Part shown: one piece after another, positions 43,397-53,639 of the stretch | How the letters are laid out: every line of letters starts with the position of its first letter | How positions within the stretch are numbered: position 1 is the first letter of the stretch | From: Antilocapra americana | Lineage: Eukaryota; Chordata; Mammalia; Artiodactyla; Antilocapridae | Direction of reading: 5' to 3' | Assembly (NCBI GenBank): GCA_007570785.1 | Contig: ML660774.1 | Coordinates: 16,010,888-16,074,887, forward strand | DNA length: 64,000 nt | Translations under genes and position numbers: made by a program | Notes under the pieces: generated by a model | What the model was told of the DNA's origin: nothing | Databases searched by the model: none | The model's input: only the letters and a program-made list of their open reading frames with translations

Positions 43397-44803
43397 AGAA
43401 TTGTCCTTTGTGTATGGTGTTAGAAAGTGTTCTAGTTTCATTCTTTTACAAGTGGCTGTCCAGTTTTCCCAGCACCACTTGTTAAAGAGGTTGTCTTTTC
43501 TCCATTGTATATTCTTGCCTCCTTTGTCAAAGATACACAAAGATAAACTCAAAATGGATCAAAGATCTAAGCATAAGACCAGAAACTATAAAACTCCTAG
43601 AGGATAACATTGGGAAAACACTCTCTGACATAAACCAAAGCGGGATCCTACATGACCTACCTCCCAGAATATTGGAAATAAAAGCACGGATAAACAAATG
43701 GGACCTAATTAAAATTAAAAGCTTCTGCACAGCAAAGGAAACTATAAGCAAGGTGAAAAGACAGCCTTCAGAATGGGAGAAAATAATAGCCAATGAAGCA
43801 ACAGACAAACAATTAATCTCAAAAATATACAAGCAACTCCTGCAGCTCCATTCTAGGAAAATAAACGACCCAATCAAAAAGTGGGCCAAAGAACTTAACA
43901 GACATTTCTCCAAAGAAGACATAAAAATGGCTAACAAACACATGAAAAGATGCTCAACATCACTCATTATCAGAGAAATGCAAATCAAAACCACAATGAG
44001 ATATCACTTTACACCGCTCAGAATGGCTGCAATCCAAAAATCTACAAGTAATAAATGTTGGAGAGGATGTGGAGAAAAGGGAACTCTCTTACACTGTTGG
44101 TGGGATTGCAAACTAGTACAGCCACTATGGAAAACAGTGTGGAGGTTCCTTAAAAAACTGCAAATAGACCTGCCATATGACCCAGCAATCCCACTGCTGG
44201 GCATATATACCCAGGAAACCAGAACTGAAAGAGCCACGTGTACCCCAATGTTCATCGCTGCTTTATTTACAATAGCCAGGACATGGAAGCAACCTAGATG
44301 CCCATCAACTGACGAATGGATAAGAAAGCTGTGGTACATATACACAATGGAATATTACTCAGCATTAAAAAAAAATTCATTTGAATCAGTTCTACTCAGA
44401 TGGACGAAACTGGAGCCCATTATCCAGAGTGAAGTAAGCCAGAAGGAAAAACAACAATACAGTATATTAACGCATATATATGGAATTTAGAAAGACGGTA
44501 ACAAGAACCCAGCATGCGAGACAGTAAAAGGAACGCAGATGTATAGAATAGACTCGTGGACTCTGTGGATGAGGGAAAGGGTGGGATGATATGGGAGAAG
44601 GGCATTGAAACACGTTAATTATCATATGTCTAATCAATCGCCAGCCCAGGATTGATGCTCGGGGCTGGTGCAGCGAGATTTCCCGGGGGGAGGGAGGAGG
44701 GAGGGGGTTCTGGAGGGGAAGCATATGTAAACCCATGGTGATATCATGTCATTGTTTGGCAAAACTAATAAAAAAAAAAAGAAAAAAAAAAGAATTGTCC
44801 TTT
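43397..44803 (+). mobile_element. L1 with 5' inversion and 13-bp target duplication
   Basis: The 13-mer agaattgtccttt occurs at 43397-43409 and 44791-44803. Between them, 43406-43532 is L1 ORF2 sequence in reverse orientation (ctttgtgtatggtgttagaa ... cctcctttgtcaaag), and 43533-44790 is L1 in sense orientation starting atacacaaagataaactc. The two arms meet with the same ~10 bases (atacacaaag) in both. This is the classic product of twin priming. The 3' UTR and A-rich tail are complete. Confidence 0.93.
43534..44490 (+). pseudogene. L1 ORF2 C-terminal part, open to its stop
   Basis: About 318 codons are open from the inversion junction ([20 protein letters not shown]) to the normal ORF2 stop tag at 44488-44490. 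The Cx3Cx7Hx4C motif [18 protein letters not shown] is at 44056-44109. The A-run after ALKK has nine A and keeps the frame. The endonuclease and RT are missing, so no mobility is possible. The intact frame indicates a young copy. Confidence 0.9.
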
Positions 44804-44912
44804 TCTCACCCTATCTACTACTGTCACCTGTTCCAGCCACCCTCATCTCTCACCGGCATTATTGCTGCAGCCCCATACTTGGTCTCCATTTCGATCCTGG
44901 TTTCCCTCAGTC

Positions 44913-45072
44913 TCTTCTCATGGTGTGGAGAAGGAAATGGCAACCCACTCCAGTATTCTTGCCTAGAGAATCCTGTGGACAGAGGAGCTTGGTGGGCTGC
45001 TGTCCATAGGGTCGCATAGAGTCGGACACGACTGAAGTGACTTAGCAGCAGCAGCAGCATCTTCTCATGGTG
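44913..45072 (+). mobile_element. Headless Bov-tA/Bov-A SINE with AGC tail and 13-bp duplication
   Basis: The 13-mer tcttctcatggtg flanks the element (44913-44925 and 45060-45072). The insert (44926-45059) starts at tggagaaggaaatggcaacc, so the tRNA-like head is missing. It runs through cacgactgaagtgacttag and ends in (AGC)n at about 45045-45058. Confidence 0.93.
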
Positions 45073-45092
45073 ATAGCCCAAATGATTCTTTT

Positions 45093-46245
45093 AAAACATA
45101 TAACGAATACTGAAGTGGTTTGCCATTCCCTTCTCCAGTTTTGTCAGAACTCTCCACCATGACCCGTCTGTCGTGGGTGGCCCTACAAACTCTGGAAAAT
45201 TCTTAAAGAGATGGGAGTACCAGACCACCTGACCTGCCTCTTGAGAAATCTGTATGCATGTCAGGAAGCAACAGATAGAACTGAACATGGACCAACAGAC
45301 TTGTTCCAAATAGGAAAAGGAGTACATCAAGGCTGTATGTCATCACCCTGCTTATTTAACTTAAATGCAGAGTGCATCATGAGAAATGCTGGGCTGGGTG
45401 AGGCACAAGCTGGAATCAAGATTGCCAGGAGAAATATCAATAACCTCAGATATGCAGATGACATCACCTTTATGGCAGAAAGCAAAGAGGAACTAAAGAG
45501 CATCTTAATGAAAGTGAAAGGAGAATGAAAAAGTTGGCTTGAGGCTCAACATTCAGAAAGCGAAGATCATGGTATCTGGTCCCATCACTTCATGGCAAAT
45601 AGACAGGGGAACAGTGAAAACAGTGACAGACTTTATTTTGGGGCACTCCAAAATCACTGTGGATGGTGACTGCAGCCATGAAATTGAAAGACGCTTTCTC
45701 CTTGGAAGAAAAGTTATGACCAACCTAGACAGCATATTAAAAAGCAGAAACATTACTTTGCCAACAAAGGTCTGTCTAGTCGAAGCTATGGTTTTTCCAA
45801 TAGTCATGTATGGATGTGAGAGTTGGACTGTAAAGAAAGCTGAGCGCCGAAGAATTGATGCTTTTGAACTGTGGTGTTGGAGAAGACTCTTGAGTCCCTT
45901 GGACTGCAAGGAGATCCAACCAGTCCATCCTAAAGGAGATCAGTCCTGAATATTCATTGGAAGGACCAATTCTGAAGCTGAAACTCCAATACTTTTGCCA
46001 CCTGATGCAAAGAACTTACTCCTTGGAAAAGACCCTGACGCTGGGAAAGATTGAAGGCTGGAGAAGGGGATGACAGAGGATGAGATGGCTGGATGGCATC
46101 ACCGACTTAATGGACATGAGTTTGAGTAAACTCCGGGAATTGATGATAGACAGGGAGGACTGGCCTGCTGCAGGCCACAGGGTCGCAAAGAGTTGGACAG
46201 GATTGAGCGACTGAACTGAACTGAACTGAACTGACTGAAAACATA
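45093..46245 (+). mobile_element. BovB (RTE) LINE with internal deletion and 8-bp duplication
   Basis: aaaacata flanks the element (45093-45100 and 46238-46245). The first ~88 bases (actgaagtggtttgccattc ... tcgtgggtggccctac) come from BovB well upstream of the RT. At about 45189 the sequence jumps to aaactctggaaaattcttaa, inside the RT, so an internal segment is missing. The 3' end is the usual actgaactgaactgaactg tail. Confidence 0.88.
45200..45949 (+). pseudogene. BovB reverse transcriptase, two frames
   Basis: Frame one (45211-45528) has GVPDHLTCLLRNLY, LFQIGKGVHQGCMSSPCLFN and YADD at 45451-45462. It ends shortly after KSILMKVKGE. Frame two (45539-45949) continues with RLNIQKAKIMVSGPITSW, ERRFLLGRKVMTNLDSILKS and [10 protein letters not shown] single frame break separates them. 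RT motif A and the endonuclease are absent because of the internal deletion. Confidence 0.88.
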
Positions 46246-46654
46246 CAGCAGAGCTGTGATTCCTGGTCCCACTCAGAAAAGGCTGAACTTCATCTAATGA
46301 GCTTTGACCTTTTCCCCTGCCACCTCCCCTTGCTTTCTCCACTCCAGCTGGGCTGATTTTCTTGCTGCTTCTTGAACATACCAGCTATGCTCTCACATTA
46401 GGGGCTTTTCCCTCTGCCTACAATGCTTCCCCCAGGTTACATAGCTTTCTCCTTCACGTCTTTGCTCAGATGTTATTTTCTAAAAGAGACTCACCTCAAT
46501 CACTCTACTTAAAATGGCACTGTAGCCTTCCTGCCAAAAATTCTTCCTGACACTCCCTGCTCCAATTTTTATAGTAATTATTATTTTTAAAATTTTCTAT
46601 GTAATTATCCATTTATTGTGGTTTTATTACTCATCTTCTCTCCTCTACCACCAC

Positions 46655-46885
46655 TGTGCATGCATGCTAAGTCGTTTCAGTTGTGTCTGACGCTTTGCAA
46701 CCCTGTGACCCATAACCCACCAGGCTCCTCTGTCCGTGGAGGATTCTCCAGGCAAGAATACTGAAGTGGGTTGCCATGACCTCCTCAGTGGATCTTCCAG
46801 ACCCAGGGATAGAACTCTGCACTCTCTTGTCTCCTGCATTGGCAGGCAGGTTCTTTACCACTAGCATCACTTAGGAAGCCTGCCA
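46655..46885 (-). mobile_element. Bov-tA SINE in L2
   Basis: The complement has the head (ggcttcctaagtgatgctag, gtaaagaacctgcctgccaa), an insertion-bearing B-box region, the body, and a tail reading gacttagcatgcatgcacag. Confidence 0.88.
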
Positions 46886-46982
46886 TACCCTCTCCTCTCT
46901 TTAAGGGCAAGAATTCTTTTTATATTTTGTTTGCTATTTGTATCCCAAGTCCCTGGACTAGTGCCTGGCCAACAGTATAGCC

Positions 46983-47217
46983 TTTAAAAAAAATGTATTT
47001 GTTTGGCTGCATCAGGTCTTCATTTTGGTACTTGGGATCTTTGTTGCATCACGTGGGATCCTTTGTTATGGCACACAGACTCTCTACTTCTGGCTCCTGA
47101 GCACACAGGCTCAGGAGTTGTGACGTGCAGGCTTAATTGCTCCATGGAGTGTGGGATCGAACCTGTGTCCCTCACATTGCAAAGCAGATTCTTAACCACT
47201 GGACCACCAGGGAAGGT
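46983..47217 (-). mobile_element. CHR-type SINE in L2
   Basis: An A/T-rich start is followed by tttggctgcatcaggtcttc, acaggctcaggagttgtgac, gcaggcttaattgctccatg, gatcgaacctgtgtccctca and ttcttaaccactggaccacc. It is the antisense of a tRNA-derived CHR SINE. It splits the 3' end of the L2. Confidence 0.8.
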
Positions 47218-47264
47218 TCTATAACATATCCTTAACAAACATTTGTTGAATCAATAATCAGCAA

Positions 47265-47640
47265 CAGTACAAATGAGAGCTAATAAAGGATGAAACTAGG
47301 ACAGGGATGTGGGGAAGAAGAGACAGGCTTTAGAGATATTGATGAAAGTTCTTGATTAATTGAAAATGCTGGGTGAGAGATGGAATGATCTAGAATGAAT
47401 GTCAGGCTTGGATGGATAACTGAGCCAGAGGGTATAAGGGAGAGAGGAAGGTAATAATGAGCCCCATTCAGGACATATTGAGATGGAGTTCGCTGCAGAA
47501 TACAGAAATGAAAACCCAGCGGGCAGTTAGAACTCAAGAAAAAAAAAAAAAACTCGGAGAGATCAGAACAGAGGTGTGGAATTTGGAGGTACTGATGTTT
47601 GCATATTGACTTGTAAATAAGCTAGTGATACCCTGACTCG
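47265..47640 (-). mobile_element. L2 LINE fragment, opposite orientation
   Basis: It starts right after the end of the plus-strand L2. Motifs on plus: gggaagaagagacaggcttt, gaaaatgctgggtgagagat, tcaggacatattgagatgga and acccagcgggcagttagaac match antisense L2. An A-run lies at 47538-47552. Confidence 0.5.
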
Positions 47641-48057
47641 CTTGTAGGACTAGGTGTCAGTAGCCATAAGACCTGTTCATTCTAGGACACACACACAGGC
47701 GAGAGAGGGTCCATGTACACTTCAGAACTGTTGCAAAGGAAATGGTTAAATTATTATTATAATTATGTCATTACTAGTATTTCAAATTTACTTCTCCAAG
47801 GGCAATTTTTCCTGTGAGGCATGATCTTTAATGTTCCTGGATAAAACAAAGTTAAAGGTAAAAGAATTCTTGGGGCAATTACATAACTGAAAAGTACTGA
47901 ACACACATACATAAAATAAACTTAATTGAATTGTTTATCTCAGATAATTATCTAAGCATTGCTGCAGGAGCAGAGTATCATTTTTCCCTCTAGACAAAAA
48001 ACAAAACTTTCCTCTGGGAATCTCAGTTTGTTGTTGTTGTTGGTTTTTTTTTTTTTA
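47641..48057. other. Low-copy non-coding DNA
   Basis: No repeat or exon is recognised, apart from a short gttgttgttgttgg and T-run at 48029-48056. Confidence 0.4.
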
Positions 48058-48215
48058 AAGCATTGCGTTAAGGCCAAGTAATATTATCTCCATTTACAAA
48101 GAAGATCAGGTCACAAAAAGGTTAAGGTAATTCCCAAGGATTGCTCAGAAAGTCAGAGGGCAACTCCTGGAACAAATCTTCAGAATCTCGGATCCCAGGC
48201 CAGAGCCCCCCAAAT
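48058..48215 (-). mobile_element. MIR SINE fragment
   Basis: Antisense MIR: aatattatctccatttacaa, agaagatcaggtcac, aaggttaaggtaattcccaa, ggattgctcagaaagtcaga, ggatcccaggccagagcc. Confidence 0.6.
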
Positions 48216-51187
48216 TGGGGTCATCTTTCTGGTCTCAAAACCTTAGGCAGACTGATGAGATAGTCAGTAGAAAAGTTACAGAGAGAGTATTAGACTTCTT
48301 GGTTTGAACACTAATACTCTACTTTTTCCTCTAGTATTTAAAGACTAGAAAATAAAAATCGCCTTTTATTTTTGCCTGTATTTTAAAGCCTCTTTCTTCC
48401 ATGTACCTCTTCTAGTTCTGTATCTTTCTGACCCAGAAAGATTGGGGCAGGAAAGAGGGGGCTTCCAACTCTCTCTGTAGTGGGAAAAGACCTCCTGATT
48501 TTTTTTTTTTAATTCCTAACAACATGAAACAGTAGAATCAGCAGCCAGAAACCTGGAATTCTAGGCAAGGGTTCGAAACTAAGGTGCTGAATGTTGACCC
48601 TGGAGATCCCAGTTTCTCACACTGCAAAGCAAGGGAGCTGAACATCATCCTTGGAAGCTGTTTTTTGATCCAAAAGCCTGTAAGTTTCTGCTAAGTGAAA
48701 AAGTCTATACTAATGGTATATCGAAATATAGCCAGTTCCATTCAAATCAATCAAAATAAGGATATTTATACATCTGTGCTATTTGATCCCCCTAGAATGC
48801 TGACTCAATTGACTTAACAACTGACCACATGGCATTGCTCCCCACCTGGAGGAAGGGTGGGAGTCGAGAGGAGGTGTCAGCGGTTAAGGCAAGGTCAACA
48901 CAAGCAGGAGTTGGGGTTCATCAGGCAAAAGGGCTTCAGGGAGTGCTGGCAGAGTGAGACTATGGGATCTGCAATGAAATTCTCAGTGACACTTCAACTC
49001 TTCATTTTAACCTTGAAACACAAAGAGGGGGATTATAGTGCTTGTGAGAAACAGAGAAAAGGATCTATGTTTAGTTTTACATCCAGATTTGACCCAAGGT
49101 GGCTCCAGGAAGAATTTGTGGGCTCAGAAATGGAAACAGAGAAAAGCAAAATAAAGAAGTAGCAACTATGGGGAGGACCATAGACTTCTCCAGCCCAAGA
49201 AGGAAAGTGAGAGTCCAGCTAGAACTAAATCCATGAGCGGCAAGGTGGTCCAGAGGGTGTGGAATGATATCTGGGTTACATTAAGAAACATTTCAGGCCA
49301 AAAGTCAGAACTGTTTGTCCAAAATGTTAATATAAATATTGCACCCAAGGCACCTTCTGTTCTAATTTCAGCCTAAAACAAGGCAAAAAAATTAATATTA
49401 ATGATGGCAAAATCCAGTACTGAAACCATGACATGTACATAATATAAAACATCCCTAAAATCAAATCCATAAAGTCATTACAAATGTTTATGTGTATCTC
49501 TATTTATTGACAGGAAAGAACTACACTAGCTTGTCTTGAGAAAAGAAAACCAAACCAAAACAAAGCCCAGATGGCAGAGCAATTAATGTGAATCTATTTT
49601 AAAAATACATGTGTGTGTATATATTTGCTTGGGGAAAAATATATATATATAACATCCTGCTCAATATTTCCCCCAAGCAAATATAAACATGACATCTATC
49701 TCTGCATGATGGGATTGTAAATTTTATCTTTAAAATGTTTGTCAGTGCATTCTAGCCTTTTTACTATGTTTGTGTTTAGTTTCAAAAAGTTTGGTACAAT
49801 CTGAAATGAGAGAGGAGAAACCTAGCTGAAGGTGATTCCTCATCATTAGCATCTTCTCAAGAAGGCATGAAAAATATTATCTTAAAAACAAGTTGCCCCA
49901 GCACCACTGTCTTCATTAGAGCACAGACTTGATTCTTGAAGCCAAAACACTAGGACCTGCAGCCCTGTCTCTGGCCTGGCTCCTCCTCCTGCTCTCTCCC
50001 CTAAGACCGCTGTGCCCCCTGAGGACTCAGTAAAATCTGCTGCCCCTCAGAGTCTTCAATGAGCATCTTGGTTTAAGCATGCTCCTACTTCAGAATCTGT
50101 TCTTCACAATGGAAGGAAAGGAAGCCAAGCAGAGCGGGAAAACTGGAAGACAATTGTGGATAAAGGAAGGATGCATCTTTGGAGGTCTATGGAAACATGA
50201 AAATTGGCATCAGGTTTAGAGTCCCATCACATTTAAATGAAGTGTTTAATGTGCAGTCCAGGAAGCCAAGATTCAGGCTTCAAAGATGTTGGAAGCCCAC
50301 AGTTCATCAAAGCGAAAAAAAAGAACAACTGTGATTTAGGGTTGTTTCCGGGCTGACAGGAGGGCCAGTAGTCATCTTGGATGGAAGTTCCATATGGCTT
50401 TCACTTCAAGCAGAGTCGTCCATTTGGAATAGTCAAGGGCATTTATCGGCAATCAATCAGTGAGTAATTTATTGAACATCTTGGACAGGAACCAGCTTTC
50501 TTGTTTGGAACAGTCACGAAACACTCCATAGCTTCATCAGAGAAGAATTCCAAAAGGAAATCTCCACATAAACAGAGGGAGACATACCCGACTCTCTCTT
50601 CCCCTCCGCCTACAGAAGCTAATTTTTTCCCTCAAAAATTTCAATTCCTCCCACTATCATAAAACCCAGCTCTTCTTCCGTTAACCCTCCAGTTCAAACT
50701 TAGACAAAAATGCCCTTTCCTTGGTTCTCTCCATAAAGCCTAAACAGCCTGACATTGGACAAGAACAGCTACCAAATATTAACACACAGCAAAATCAATC
50801 TTTTATGGAAAGTGCACCAGAGAAAAAGTGATCATGACTTCAGAGTGGGTTAGTGAGGCCATGACAACCTCTCCAGCCCCAGACCAGCTCTGGTGTCACC
50901 TTGCAAAAGCCTTCTCCCACCACCTACCCCCAGCCCCACCCTACCCCACCGCCATGCCTGCTGGCAGCTTCCCATCGCTAAAGTCCCCAGTTCTCTTCGT
51001 TTCTGTATTCTGTTCCCTAGGGAAGTACGTGACAAGTGCCTATTAGTCTGAAGAGTATTAAAGAACATCTGTCTTGCCTCCTGGCCTTTCTCCTCACTTT
51101 TCATATGTTATACAAGCTGAAGATAGAGCCCAATTATCTGAAGGAGGTCAGCTGACACTTTTCAAAATCTCAGTCCAGACTAAAATA
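48216..51187. other. Low-copy non-coding DNA
   Basis: About 3 kb without a gene or named repeat. It contains a hairpin (49620-49685). A 101-codon frame at 48857-49162 has no recognisable domain. Confidence 0.4.
49620..49685. repeat. Hairpin-forming inverted repeat
   Basis: The arms tatatttgcttgggg (49620-49634) and ccccaagcaaatata (49671-49685) are perfect reverse complements of 15 bases. With a one-base bulge the pairing can extend a further ~7 bases inward. The loop is an (AT)n-rich 20-36 bases. No known element was recognised. Confidence 0.8.
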
Positions 51188-51701
51188 TAGTAACCATAAG
51201 AAAGCTGTGGTACATATACACAATGGAATATCACTCAGCATTAAAAAAAAAAATCATTTGAATCAGTTCTACTCAGGTGGACAGAACTGGAGCCTATTAT
51301 CCAGAGTGAAGTAAGCCAGAAGGAAAAACAAAAATGCAGTATACTAACACATATATATGGAATTTAGAAAGATGGTAATGAGAACCCTGCATGCGAGACA
51401 GCAAAAGAAATGCAGATGTATAGAACAGACTCGTGGACTCTGTGGAAGAGGGCAAGGGTGGGATGATATGGGAGAATGGCATTGAAACATGTCAATTATC
51501 ATATGTGAAATCAATCGCCAGCCCAGGTTTGATGCTCCGGGCTGGTGCATCGAGATTTCCCAGGGGGAGGGAATCGGGAGGGAGGAGGGAGGGGGGTTCT
51601 GGAGGGGGAACATATGTATACCCATGGCGGATTCATGTTAATGTATGGCAAAACCAACACAATAAAGTAAAGAAAATTTTTTTAAAAAAATTTAGTAACC
51701 A
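51188..51701 (+). mobile_element. Very short L1 3' end with target duplication
   Basis: tagtaacca flanks the insert (51188-51196 and 51693-51701). The L1 part (51197-51692) starts taagaaagctgtggtacata, near the end of ORF2, and runs through the 3' UTR with a G-rich tract (about 51563-51608) to an A-rich tail. The ORF2 A-run has eleven A here. Confidence 0.9.
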
Positions 51702-51781
51702 ATCCTAACCTCAAATAGTATGAGTACAGTTTTTAAATCACTGGAATTGAATTTAAGTCAACAGATACTTATTTAATAACC

Positions 51782-51996
51782 ACTTGGCACTAGTGGTAAA
51801 GAATATGCCTGCCAATGCAAAAGACATAAGAGATGTGGGTTCCATCCCTGGGTTGGGAAGATCCCCTAGAGGAGGAAATGGGAACCCACTCCAGTATTCT
51901 TGCCTAGAGAACCCCATGGACAAAGGAGCCTGGTGGGTTATAGTCCATTCGGTCAAAAAGAGTCAGACACAACTGAAGCAACTTAGCATGCATACG
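51782..51996 (+). mobile_element. Bov-tA SINE in L2
   Basis: Sense: cttggcactagtggtaaaga, cctgccaatgcaaaagac, gggttccatccctgggttgg, gatcccctagaggaggaaat, a body with attcttgcctagagaacccc, and the tail cacaactgaagcaacttagc. Confidence 0.88.
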
Positions 51997-52171
51997 TGGA
52001 CTAAATAATACATAAAATATAGAAAGGCTTACAAAGATAAGTAAAACTTGGTTTTGTCCTTCAAGAAGCTTGTAGTCTCATAATGGGAATAGGATATGTA
52101 TAGACTCCACTATAATATCAAACAGTAAAAAAGGACCATACAAAACTTGTTCCTTGCGTTAAGGGTGGCTT

Positions 52172-52292
52172 ACTGGAGAAGGGAATGGCAGCCCATTCTT
52201 GTCTGGAGAATCCCATGGACAGAGGAGCCTGATGGGCTTCAGTCCATGGGGTCACAAAGAGTCAGACACGACTGTGTGACTAACACCCAACA
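52172..52292 (+). mobile_element. Headless Bov-tA/Bov-A SINE in L2
   Basis: It starts actggagaagggaatggcag and ends cacgactgtgtgactaacac. The tRNA-like head is missing, as in the copy at 44926. Confidence 0.88.
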
Positions 52293-52406
52293 CACTGGAG
52301 GAAGAGGACATACTTAACTGGAAATGGAGGGAGGACTTCTTAAGAGGTAGCATTGGAATGGGCATTGAAAGATGAAGTAAACAGAATAAATGGTTCTCAA
52401 AAAGGA

Positions 52407-52426
52407 GGGGTGGGGTGGGGGTGGGG
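52407..52426 (+). other. Strong candidate G-quadruplex
   Basis: Four G-tracts (4, 4, 5, 4) have single-T loops. Short loops and long tracts are the most stable quadruplex class. It lies inside the antisense L2. Confidence 0.8.
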
Positions 52427-52870
52427 CAGCCATATTATTAACTAAGGCCCAGAGTTCAACAAGCATGGCAGTCAGTCAGGCTGTGGAACATGTATGGGAG
52501 ATTAACCAAAGAAGAAGCTGGAAAGCAGATTCAGAGAGAAGTTTGTGCTTAATTCCATGAGTGACAATAAACTGCTGAGGACTTTTGAGCATAAGAATGC
52601 AACGATTTGAACTGTACATTAGGTGAAATAATTTGACATAAATATACAGGATAGATGAGATGAGCAAAGGGAAGTCAATTCAGGTCAACTATAACATTCT
52701 AAGTGAGAAGAAATAAAGGTCTAAACAAGGGAGGTGTTACTGGGCATGAAAGAGGATGATGCGAGAACCCAGGAGTGGCAGCAGCATCATATGTGGAAGG
52801 CAAGGGAGAGTAAGGAACAAAATGACTCCCAGGTGACCAGTCCAAGAGGCTGGCCAACCTCTTGGACTAC

Positions 52871-53639
52871 TCAACCTCGACTTTGGAGTATCAAAACTAT
52901 AAAAAAGCAACCAAATGAAGCAAGTTGAGGAAGACTTCATAAAAGGAACAGAGTTCTGAGACAGTTGACTGGTTGCTTTTCTCTTTTTCATCCTAGTCAA
53001 TGTTCACACACCCCCAAAATTCTCTTCTTTGTAGAGTGGGAAGCTGGAATGAGTACTTGCTGTTGGTAGTTCCCAAGCATCTTTTCCATCTATGAACCAG
53101 GCTTGAGGCTCTTGGGAGATATGATTCTCTCCGTTCAGCCCCAAGGATCCTCCAATTGATGAAAAAAGTGAAATGTAGCCTAAAGATTAGATAAATGAAG
53201 TACATTAAAGAAGTCATTGATTCAGAATCTCTTACAAAACAAATCTGCTGGGCAGAAATCTAACTTTGCAAATAGAATCCCTAAAATAAGCATCTAGCAG
53301 AGAAGGGGGCAGCATGCAGGATGCTTCAAATTATAGACAAGCTCTCTTCAAAATCTCTGATCTGGAAAATCAGCCCCAGTGCCAATATAACAGAGAAAAA
53401 CTGTCCTCCCAGCACTCCTTCTTGCTTCCAATGACAAGCAAAGTAGCAGATGGTCAGGCATTTGGGGACCTCTTATTTTTACAATTACAGCAGAGAAAAT
53501 AGAAAATTGCACTGACTGGGCAGACCCAAGTCAATGCAGATCTGTGTCATGAACATTTTGTGCTTCAGAATTGCCCTCTGATTACAACCCCTCTTCTTTG
53601 GACCTTAGGGATCTGGGAAGAAGCTAGAAGAAAAAGTAG
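52871..53639. other. Low-copy non-coding DNA
   Basis: Nothing is recognised. Confidence 0.4.

Larger units (their letters stand above)
43318..47262 (+). mobile_element. L2 LINE 3' half broken by five later insertions
   Basis: Sense L2 can be followed in pieces: 43318-43409 (actttcaaaatatttccaga), 44804-44925 (cctgttccagccaccctcat, then attattgctgcagcc), 45073-45100 (aaatgattcttttaaaacat), 46246-46654 (cttttccctctgcctacaat, ctttgctcagatgttatttt, attcttcctgacactccctg), 46886-46982 (gcaagaattctttttata, agtgcctggccaacagtata) and 47218-47262 (aacaaacatttgttgaatca, the L2 3' end). Between them lie an L1, a Bov-tA, a BovB, another Bov-tA and a CHR SINE. L2 is an ancient CR1-like LINE and this copy is dead. 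Confidence 0.75.
51735..52870 (-). mobile_element. L2 LINE carrying two Bov-tA SINEs and a G4 motif
   Basis: Antisense L2 pieces: caacagatacttatttaata, aagcttgtagtctcataatg, gaaatggagggaggacttct, aacaagcatggcagtcagtc, gacaataaactgctgaggac, taggtgaaataatttgacat, actcccaggtg. Insertions sit at about 51782-51996 and 52172-52292. Confidence 0.6.

Noticed and set aside
43197..43607. 136-codon plus-strand frame
   Set aside because: It runs across the L2/L1 boundary and the L1 inversion, so it is a chance frame in the wrong phase for ORF2.
43527..43994. 155-codon minus-strand frame
   Set aside because: It is the reverse complement of L1 ORF2 sequence. The same kind of shadow frames occur at 10558-11010 and 44004-44345.
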